DNA from: Anaerolineales bacterium
Lineage (GTDB): Bacteria; Chloroflexota; Anaerolineae; Anaerolineales; DRMV01
Direction: 5' to 3'
Assembly (NCBI GenBank): GCA_027023425.1
Contig: JALVVL010000025.1
Location: 1-37,067 of the forward strand
Length of the DNA: 37,067 nt
The notes beneath the pieces were generated by a model. The model did no database searches and was not told the DNA's origin. It saw only the letters and a program-made list of their open reading frames with translations. This document shows positions 32,091 through 37,067 of the stretch, piece by piece (the first letter of the stretch is position 1; the number at the start of each line of letters is the position of its first letter). The position numbers were made by a program, and so were the translations under genes.

Positions 32091-32978
32091 ATGGAAGCGA
32101 AAACCGGTTCTTACGAACTAAAAGTCGGCCTCGCCCAGATGCTGAAAGGCGGGGTCATTATGGACGTTGTGACGCCCGAACAGGCCAAAATCGCCGAAGA
32201 CGCCGGCGCGGTTGCCGTTATGGCGCTGGAGCGCGTGCCCGCCGATATCCGCAAAGAGGGCGGCGTGGCGCGCATGAGCGACCCCGAACTCATCCTCAAA
32301 ATCATGGATGCGGTCAGCATCCCCGTGATGGCAAAAGTGCGCATTGGGCACTTTGTTGAAGCCCAAATTTTGGAAGCCATCGGCGTTGACTACATTGACG
32401 AATCGGAAGTGTTGACGCCCGCCGACGAAGAACACCACATTGACAAACACCAATTCAAAGTGCCGTTCGTGTGCGGCGCGCGCAACCTCGGCGAAGCCCT
32501 GCGCCGCATTGCCGAAGGCGCAGCGATGATCCGCACCAAGGGCGAAGCGGGAACCGGCGATGTGGTAGAAGCCGTGCGTCATGCCCGCGCCGTACTGGGC
32601 GAAATCCGCCGCCTGCAAACGATGGCCGATGAGGAACTTTACACCTACGCTAAAGAAATTGGCGCACCGTTGGATTTGGTGCGGCAAGTGAAGGAACTCG
32701 GCCGCCTGCCGGTGGTCAACTTTGCCGCGGGTGGCATAGCAACCCCCGCCGACGCCGCGCTGATGATGCAACTCGGCATGGATGGCATATTTGTCGGCTC
32801 CGGCATCTTCAAGTCGGAGAACCCACCCAAGCGCGCTGCGGCCATTGTAAAAGCCGTCACCCACTACAACGACCCGGCCATCCTCGCCGAGGTGAGCAAA
32901 GGCTTAGGCGAACCAATGCACGGCGTCCAAGCCGCCGCACTGCCCGAAGAGGCCCGCCTCGCCGGAAGGGGATGGTAG
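32091..32978 (+). CDS. pdxS: Pyridoxal 5'-phosphate synthase, PdxS subunit
   Basis: 295 aa. It makes PLP from ribose 5-phosphate, glyceraldehyde 3-phosphate and ammonia delivered by PdxT. The TIM-barrel has catalytic Lys82 in '[15 protein letters not shown]' and Lys150 in '[16 protein letters not shown]'; '[12 protein letters not shown]' is another hallmark. Full length for the family. ATG 32091 follows CGGAGGTTCAAA. A MITE separates it from its partner pdxT by 247 bp. Confidence 0.98.
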   Translation: MEAKTGSYELKVGLAQMLKGGVIMDVVTPEQAKIAEDAGAVAVMALERVPADIRKEGGVARMSDPELILKIMDAVSIPVMAKVRIGHFVEAQILEAIGVDYIDESEVLTPADEEHHIDKHQFKVPFVCGARNLGEALRRIAEGAAMIRTKGEAGTGDVVEAVRHARAVLGEIRRLQTMADEELYTYAKEIGAPLDLVRQVKELGRLPVVNFAAGGIATPADAALMMQLGMDGIFVGSGIFKSENPPKRAAAIVKAVTHYNDPAILAEVSKGLGEPMHGVQAAALPEEARLAGRGW

Positions 32979-32993
32979 AGCATAACAACGTCG

Positions 32994-33147
32994 TAAAGTT
33001 ACGCAATTCTCCTGCTCCATGTCACCGCGAGGCGGTCGCAGGCCGCCGAAGCGGTCTCCCTCACCATCTGGGGGGTGGCTTCGCCGCCTATGGCGGCTCG
33101 CCATGACATGAAAACGAGCGCTTCTACGAACAACCGCGTAAGTCCTA
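32994..33147 (+). mobile_element. MITE copy M2 between pdxS and pdxT
   Basis: 154 bp with imperfect terminal inverted repeats (TAAAGTTACGCAATTCT left; right end reads TAGGACTTACGCGGTTGTT on the minus strand), flanked by a perfect 5-bp duplication CGTCG (32989-32993 and 33148-33152). The interior has GAGGCGGTCGCAGGCCGCC and GGCTTCGCCGCCTATGGCGG palindromes. It has no coding capacity, so it must move with a transposase encoded elsewhere. Confidence 0.82.
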
Positions 33148-33225
33148 CGTCGTATTGTCGGGTGGTCGGGGGTACTTCTCTCGGCCACCTCGCCGCCGAA
33201 CACTGAGCACCTGACACAGAACATC

Positions 33226-33876
33226 ATGGAACATGCTCCAAATCTCCTCCCGCCCGAAAAAGTGCCCGCGCCGCGCACCGACTTTGCAGTGGGCGTGCTC
33301 GCGCTCCAAGGCTCGTTCTGGGAACACGAAGTCATGCTCCGCAAAATCGGCGTGGCGGTGCGCGAAGTGCGCCGCGCCGAAGACTTAGAAGGGCTTTCCG
33401 GCCTCATCATCCCCGGCGGCGAATCAACCACCATTGGCAAACTGGCGGTTGAATTTGGATTGCTTGAGCCGCTGCGCGAATTCGGCAAATCCCACGCAAT
33501 TTGGGGCACCTGCGCGGGCGCGATTTTCCTTTCCAAAGACGCCCGCCGCCGCCAGCCCTTGCTGGGTTTGATGAACATCACCGTGGAGCGCAACGCCTTT
33601 GGCAGGCAAATTGCCAGTTTTGAAGTTGACATCCCCGTGCCTGCGCTGAAAGCCGTTGCGCCCGACGACGACCGCCCCTTCCACGCGATTTTCATCCGCG
33701 CCCCGCTGATTGAAACCGTAACGCCGCCCGCCGAAGTGTTGGCAACGCTGGAAGATGGGCGCATTGTCGCTGCCCAGCAGGGGCGCTTGCTGGCAACAGC
33801 CTTTCACCCCGAACTGACCGACGACACCCGCTTTCACCGCTACTTTTTGCACCTCGCAGGCTGGAAAAACAAGTGA
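33226..33876 (+). CDS. pdxT: Pyridoxal 5'-phosphate synthase glutaminase subunit PdxT
   Basis: 216 aa. It releases ammonia from glutamine for PdxS. Class-I glutamine amidotransferase: '[10 protein letters not shown]' (64-73), nucleophile Cys96 in 'WGTCAGAI', and His194/Glu196 in 'FHPELTDD'. The family normally begins at 'VGVLALQG'; here ATG 33226 gives a 21-residue extension and has no SD, probably because the MITE insertion displaced the native leader. GTG codons just before 'VGVLALQG' (about 33286-33292) are alternative starts. The next gene's GTG overlaps its stop. Confidence 0.95.
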   Translation: MEHAPNLLPPEKVPAPRTDFAVGVLALQGSFWEHEVMLRKIGVAVREVRRAEDLEGLSGLIIPGGESTTIGKLAVEFGLLEPLREFGKSHAIWGTCAGAIFLSKDARRRQPLLGLMNITVERNAFGRQIASFEVDIPVPALKAVAPDDDRPFHAIFIRAPLIETVTPPAEVLATLEDGRIVAAQQGRLLATAFHPELTDDTRFHRYFLHLAGWKNK

Positions 33877-34805
33877 ACGGCTTTCCCCGCCCGCTGAAAT
33901 GGCGCGACCTGCCTTTGCTTTACCGCTACCGCAGGCAAGCAATTAGCCTGCGGGCGGTCAGGCGCGCCATCGGCGGGCCGGGGCTACTCAGCCTTGCATC
34001 CATTGCGCTAATTTCACCTACGGGCGGCGTGTGGGGCGCGGTTGACAAAGAAGCGCGAGGGCATTTGGTGGCACTCGCCGAAGCCAACGCCGATAACGCC
34101 TTGGCAGAAATGGCCTTCCTCGCGCCGCAAGATTCCCTTGCCCAAGCGAACTTGAAGCCGCTGGTGGAATCTTTGGCCTCCGCGCCCGCATTTCGGGGAA
34201 TGAGGGCGCTAACGGCCGAAGCCCCCATTGACGCAGAGTGGTTCACTTCACTTCAAAAGGCGGGCTTCAAAGTGGTGGAACGGCGGCAAGTTTGGGAATT
34301 GGCCAAGCGGAGCGAGAATCCAAGTGGCGAAGCCAGATGGCACTACCCATCGCCACAGGGGCGGTGGGAGGCAGAACGGCTTTACCACAACCTCACACCG
34401 CCGCTGGTGCGGCTGGCGCGCCCCAACCCTGCCATTTCACCAACGGCTTTGGTTTATCTGGAAAACGGGGAAGTGCGCGGCTTAGCGCGCTGGGCCACGG
34501 CAGGTCGGCGCATTTGGGTTGAGCCGCTTTTAGACCCAGACATCCGCGACCCCAAACAAGCGTTTACCGCCCTGAGTGCGGCGCTACCGGCCGGAACGCT
34601 GTTGCTGAGCATACCCGATTCGCGCGCGTGGCTGGCCGATGCCCTCGCCGCTCTCGGCGCCCAAATGGGCGAAGTGTATGCCTCGCTGGTGCGTTGGAGC
34701 GCCTCCGCAGTGAAAGCAGAAGAGCCGCTCACCTCGGCCGCCGCAGTGGGGGTAAACTCAGACCACGCGAAGGCCATTTTCCATTCAGACACAAATTCTG
34801 CATGA
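33873..34805 (+). CDS. Uncharacterised protein coupled to pdxT (possible two-lobed GNAT-like fold)
   Basis: 310 aa. No recognised catalytic motif. It has alternating strands and helices with '[20 protein letters not shown]' and '[20 protein letters not shown]', which read like the strand pairs of GNAT-type lobes, plus a helix-rich tail ending in TNSA. There is no R/Q-x-x-G-x-G acetyl-CoA loop. The GTG start overlaps the pdxT stop (GTGA), so it is translated with pdxT. Role unknown; the GNAT-like reading is tentative. Confidence 0.65.
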   Translation: MNGFPRPLKWRDLPLLYRYRRQAISLRAVRRAIGGPGLLSLASIALISPTGGVWGAVDKEARGHLVALAEANADNALAEMAFLAPQDSLAQANLKPLVESLASAPAFRGMRALTAEAPIDAEWFTSLQKAGFKVVERRQVWELAKRSENPSGEARWHYPSPQGRWEAERLYHNLTPPLVRLARPNPAISPTALVYLENGEVRGLARWATAGRRIWVEPLLDPDIRDPKQAFTALSAALPAGTLLLSIPDSRAWLADALAALGAQMGEVYASLVRWSASAVKAEEPLTSAAAVGVNSDHAKAIFHSDTNSA

Positions 34806-34921
34806 CATTACACTACAGCCGCCCGGGCAACAAGGTCACAGCACGCGGATCATCAGAAGAAAAAAAGAAAGTAAAGTTGTGGTAAACTTGTAAAAGTAGC
34901 CTGCGGCATGGTTATTCCCGA

Positions 34922-34930
34922 AAGGAGGTG
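34922..34930 (+). promoter_or_regulatory. Strong ribosome binding site deciding a TTG start
   Basis: AAGGAGGTG, near-perfect anti-SD complement, lies 4 bases before TTG 34935. An upstream in-frame ATG (34908) has no SD and would place this site inside the coding region. Confidence 0.75.
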
Positions 34931-34934
34931 CAAG

Positions 34935-35372
34935 TTGGCGGATCGGGAACTGGAGGATTGCTTTTTGCTTCGCGGGCTCAACGACGCAGAGGTGGAAAAA
35001 CTGCTTTCCATAGCCAAAGAGCGCACTTATAGCAAAGGGGACGTGCTTGTCAAACAAGGGGAAGCCGCTTCACAACTTTTCGTCATTTTGCAAGGCATGG
35101 TAAGCGTAAAAACAAAATACGGCGATAAGGTGCTGGATATCGTAGAACTCGGCCCCGGGCAACTTGTTGGTGAAATGGCTTTAGTTGAAAATGGGGTACA
35201 TTCGGCTACCGTTGAAGTTGTAGAAACCCCTACTAAGGCGTTAGTTTTTGACGTGGACAAATTTTTAGCACTTTGCGAAGCCGAACCGCGAATGGGCTAT
35301 TGGCTTATGCGCAATATCGCCAGTGACATTGCGTTCAAGATATACCACAACAACCTTAAAATGCTCTTGTGA
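34935..35372 (+). CDS. Stand-alone cyclic-nucleotide-binding-fold protein
   Basis: 145 aa, a single cNMP-binding beta-roll: 'RTYSKGDVLVKQGEAASQLF' (30-49), 'LQGMVSVKTKYGDKVLDIV', the phosphate-binding cassette 'LVGEMALVENGVHSATVEVV' (77-96), and a C-terminal helix. The cassette Arg that binds the cyclic phosphate (as in P-R-S-A-x-V) is His89, so cAMP/cGMP binding is doubtful. There is no DNA-binding or effector domain. TTG start decided by the SD. It overlaps the next gene's leader by coupling (11-base gap). Base composition here is visibly more AT-rich than in neighbouring genes. Confidence 0.83.
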   Translation: MADRELEDCFLLRGLNDAEVEKLLSIAKERTYSKGDVLVKQGEAASQLFVILQGMVSVKTKYGDKVLDIVELGPGQLVGEMALVENGVHSATVEVVETPTKALVFDVDKFLALCEAEPRMGYWLMRNIASDIAFKIYHNNLKMLL

Positions 35373-35383
35373 GGTGGGAAACG

Positions 35384-35617
35384 ATGAAAATTTACAAGGT
35401 AAGTTACGTTGTAAAAGGCCATTTAGAAGGTGGGGCAATTTTAAGACAAAGAAAGCCACCCAAAGTAGGGGAAGAAGTACTCATCGCTGGGAAAAGATAC
35501 AAAGTCGCCGAAGTCATAAATTTAATGCCCCCTATTGACAATGTGGTATTCCTACATGCCACACTCAAGCCGCTGGAAGAGGTGGAAAAAGAAATGGCGG
35601 GAATACCCGGAGGGTAA
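35384..35617 (+). CDS. Small conserved-looking protein coupled to the cNMP-fold gene
   Basis: 77 aa, beta-rich: 'KIYKVSYVVKGHLEGGAI', then 'PPKVGEEVLIAGKRYKVAEV', which looks like a small barrel (SH3/OB-like pattern) followed by an acidic helix. ATG 35384 has GAGGTGGG 6 bases upstream; the frame is open to 35369. It lies between the cNMP-fold stop (11 bases upstream) and a strong terminator, so the two genes form a bicistron. Function unknown. Confidence 0.75.
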   Translation: MKIYKVSYVVKGHLEGGAILRQRKPPKVGEEVLIAGKRYKVAEVINLMPPIDNVVFLHATLKPLEEVEKEMAGIPGG

Positions 35618-35660
35618 TACCGACTCCAACACCACACGCAAACTGCGCGCCCCGAAAACA

Positions 35661-35689
35661 AAAGCCCCCGCGCTAAGTGCGGGGGCTTT
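35661..35689. terminator. Intrinsic terminator between cNMP bicistron and hpf
   Basis: Perfect 11-bp stem AAAGCCCCCGC (35661-35671) / GCGGGGGCTTT (35679-35689), 7-base loop. Short T-runs on both strands suggest it serves both convergent units. Confidence 0.85.
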
Positions 35690-35711
35690 GCTGTTCGCTG
35701 TGCAGATTCAC

Positions 35712-36269
35712 TCACCCGATTTCAGGCTCAATTAGGCCATAGGTTCCATCGTGCCGCCGGTAAAGCACATTGACTTGTCCAGTTGAGGCGTTGAAGAAGA
35801 CAAAGAAGTTGTGGCCGAGCAACTCCATCTGCTCAATAGCCTCTTCTTCGCTCATAGGGGTCAATAGAAAGCGCTTTCGGCGCACAATGACGGGCTCTGT
35901 GGGCTCTTCTTCTTGCACCTCGGGGGCAAAGGCCTGAGAAACGGGCGTTCTGTCGCCGCGGCCGCGATACCTCCGCCCTTTGAAGCGGGCAATCCGCCTC
36001 TGCATGTTTGCCAAGGCAGCGTCAAGGGCGGTCATAATGTCGTCGGCGCGTTCCTCAGCCCGGAGGATGAAGCGACTGCCGCGCACCGTTATCTGCGCTA
36101 CGTACCGGTCTTGAGCGTTGCGGGCAGATTTAGCATGGGTGAGGTCAACACGGGTGGAATCTATGCCCTGAATGTAACGAGTGAGTTTGGGGACTTTCTT
36201 TTCCACATACTCCCTGAGCCTGTCGGTTAGGTCAAGGTTCTTGGTGTGAATTTCCACTTCGGTGCTCAT
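35712..36269 (-). CDS. hpf: Ribosome hibernation promoting factor, long form
   Basis: 185 aa. The N-terminal HPF/RaiA domain (MSTEVEIHTKNLDLTDRLRE..., 'YVEKKVPKLTRYI') binds the 30S decoding region. A basic linker ('RIARFKGRRYRGRGDR') leads to a C-terminal dimerisation domain ('VRRKRFLLTPMSEEEAIEQM', 'GHNFFVFFNASTGQVNVLYR') that pairs 70S ribosomes into 100S. ATG 36269 is preceded by GGAGG at 5-6 bases; the frame extends ten codons more. Monocistronic. No confident promoter identified in 36270-36380. Confidence 0.95.
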   Translation of the reverse strand: MSTEVEIHTKNLDLTDRLREYVEKKVPKLTRYIQGIDSTRVDLTHAKSARNAQDRYVAQITVRGSRFILRAEERADDIMTALDAALANMQRRIARFKGRRYRGRGDRTPVSQAFAPEVQEEEPTEPVIVRRKRFLLTPMSEEEAIEQMELLGHNFFVFFNASTGQVNVLYRRHDGTYGLIEPEIG

Positions 36270-36380
36270 AGAACCTCCTTGTGGGAAAGAATGAACCATG
36301 CCAACAATTGTTTAACCCTGCATCGTCACACACCTTCCTGCTATTTATCTTAGCATAATTTCCTTAAGTTTGGATAAACA

Positions 36381-36808
36381 TAGGAGTTACGCGGTTCTCC
36401 TGCTTCATGTCACCGCGAGGCGGTCGTAGACCGCCGAAGCGGTCTCCTCCACTGTCTGGGTTCAGGGGCGGACACCTGCCCCTGAAAACACCATTTCTTG
36501 GAGTGCGGTGCCGAGGCACCGCTTTGGAAAGCGGCGACTTGTCGCCGCACCCCAAAAGAACCATCCTCCGAAAAAGCAAGTATTAGCGATAAGATTGGGG
36601 AATTTAGGCATCTGCCTCACTTTACTAAATTGGCCTTATCGGCGCTAAAAGTGCAACATTTCGCTTGTTCCGTCTTTGGAGGGGGTAGGACAGGGGTTTG
36701 ATAAACCCCTGTCCGCCCTTGAAACTGTCTGGGGGATGGCTTCGCCGCTTATGGCGGCTCGCCATGACATGAAAACGCACGCTTCTACCAGAAACTGCGT
36801 AAGTCCTA
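36381..36808 (+). mobile_element. MITE copy M3, interrupted by a nested insertion
   Basis: Ends TAGGAGTTACGCGGTTCT and (minus strand) TAGGACTTACGCAGTTTCT. Flanked by a 5-bp duplication AAACA (36376-36380, 36809-36813). Without the insert and its duplicated target the element is about 155 bp, matching M2. The two halves are 36381-36460 and 36724-36808. Confidence 0.82.
36461..36723 (+). mobile_element. Second MITE-like element nested in M3
   Basis: 263 bp flanked by a perfect 10-bp duplication ACTGTCTGGG (36451-36460 and 36724-36733). Terminal inverted repeats TTCAGGGGCGGAC (left) and TTCAAGGGCGGAC (right end, minus strand), 12 of 13 identical. Hairpins lie just inside each end (TTCAGGGGC...GCCCCTGAA at 36461-36486; GACAGGGGTTT...AAACCCCTGTC near the right end). 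No coding capacity. Confidence 0.8.
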
Positions 36809-36812
36809 AAAC

Positions 36813-36844
36813 AAAAAACCCCGCCATGAAGGGCGGGGTTTTTT
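36813..36844. terminator. Intrinsic terminator at the right end
   Basis: CCCCGCC (36819-36825) / GGCGGGG (36832-36838) extended by pairing A6/T6 tracts. Works in both directions and would end the minus-strand gene whose stop lies at 36851. It directly abuts the 5-bp duplication of M3. Confidence 0.88.
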
Positions 36845-36850
36845 GTTTAG

Positions 36851-37067
36851 TCAGTCATTTTGGGTTGGCGTTGGATGGGGCGTTTCATTTGGCTCACAAG
36901 TTTTAGTGGGGGGCGGTGTTCGTGTTGCCTCTGGGGTTTCCGTTGGCTCTTCGGTTTCAGTAGGTTTCGGCGTTTCGGTTGGCTCTTCAGTCGGCGTTAG
37001 CGTGGGGGTGCTGGTGGGCGTCGGTGTCCAGTACTGGGTTGGGGACGGGGTTGGCGTTGCCCAGAAG
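36851..37067 (-). CDS. Pro/Thr/Glu-rich C-terminal tail of a secreted protein (partial)
   Basis: On the minus strand a frame is open from the window edge to a TGA at 36851-36853. About 72 codons read FWATPTPSPTQYWTPTPTS..., then T-E-E-P-T-E-T-P repeats and a final '...CEPNETPHPTPTQND'. The composition is that of an extracellular linker or cell-wall-spanning tail. The N-terminal domain lies beyond the window, so function is unknown. The downstream terminator supports a real 3' end. Confidence 0.65.
   Translation of the reverse strand, partial: FWATPTPSPTQYWTPTPTSTPTLTPTEEPTETPKPTETEEPTETPEATRTPPPTKTCEPNETPHPTPTQND

Noticed and set aside
36461-36723. Coding gene within the nested insertion
   Set aside because: Only short open frames without SD or family pattern; terminal repeats and target duplication explain the segment.
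1-37067. tRNA, rRNA, tmRNA or an integrase-type attachment site
   Set aside because: No cloverleaf with T-loop GTTCRANNC and CCA-type acceptor or rRNA-like stretch was recognised, and there is no integrase gene; a covariance-model scan would be needed to exclude small RNAs.

Overview
The window looks like chromosomal DNA from a member of the Chloroflexota (Anaerolineae-like), probably a metagenome-derived or thermophilic lineage. This is inferred from gene content, not from a marker-gene search. The clues are: an Agl23-type PMT glycosyltransferase fused to NHL repeats; an XPB/Ssl2-type helicase-associated protein without a motor; Pro/Thr-rich LysM lipoproteins with degenerate M23-like domains; a mevalonate kinase; a decaprenyl-phosphate phosphoribosyltransferase-like UbiA protein; and a long-form HPF. 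Coding density is moderate. About 2.5 kb is non-coding and filled with an unusual set of short repeats.

Layout. 1-5.7 kb: 3' part of a secreted beta-propeller gene, an RluB-family pseudouridine synthase, repeat tract A, and the large PMT-NHL membrane protein. 5.8-7.4 kb (minus): rpsP-khpA-rimM plus a DinB-like gene, a ribosome-biogenesis operon. 7.7-15.5 kb: LysM/lamin-tail membrane protein, tract B, HEAT-repeat protein, tract C, uppP, TGS-domain nucleoside kinase, then (minus) UbiA and mevalonate kinase, tract D, and an alpha/beta hydrolase. 15.7-18.8 kb: an operon of an ATCase-like carbamoyltransferase, a YgeW/AOTCase-like carbamoyltransferase and carbamate kinase. 18.9-23.1 kb (minus): long-chain acyl-CoA ligase, GT39-type transferase, GT2 transferase. 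23.2-26.7 kb: palindromic repeats and two tandem LysM/M23-like lipoproteins (minus), divergent from a low-molecular-weight phosphatase/GNAT pair (plus). 28.6-34.8 kb: NodB deacetylase, helicase-associated protein, tract F, pdxS, a MITE, pdxT and a downstream gene. 34.9-37.1 kb: cNMP-fold protein plus a 77-aa protein, HPF (minus), a MITE carrying a second nested element, and the Pro/Thr-rich tail of another secreted protein at the right edge.

How the genes work together. The conventional themes are translation (rluB, rpsP, khpA, rimM, hpf), isoprenoid/undecaprenyl carrier metabolism (mevalonate kinase, uppP, UbiA), envelope glycosylation and remodelling (PMT, GT39, GT2, deacetylase, LysM lipoproteins) and PLP synthesis (pdxS, pdxT).

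The two strongest candidates for something undescribed are: (1) the three-gene carbamoyl-phosphate module, in which both carbamoyltransferases keep the carbamoyl-phosphate site but have lost the standard aspartate- or ornithine-recognition residues, next to a carbamate kinase; and (2) a modular intergenic element built from four octamer-like repeat families in fixed order (R2-R1-R3-R4). It occurs in four tracts. Two of these (B and D) are about 0.45-kb inverted copies flanking a 5.5-kb gene block. A separate ~155-bp MITE family with 5-bp target duplications splits pdxS from pdxT, and one copy carries a second, different MITE-like insertion with its own terminal repeats and 10-bp target duplication.
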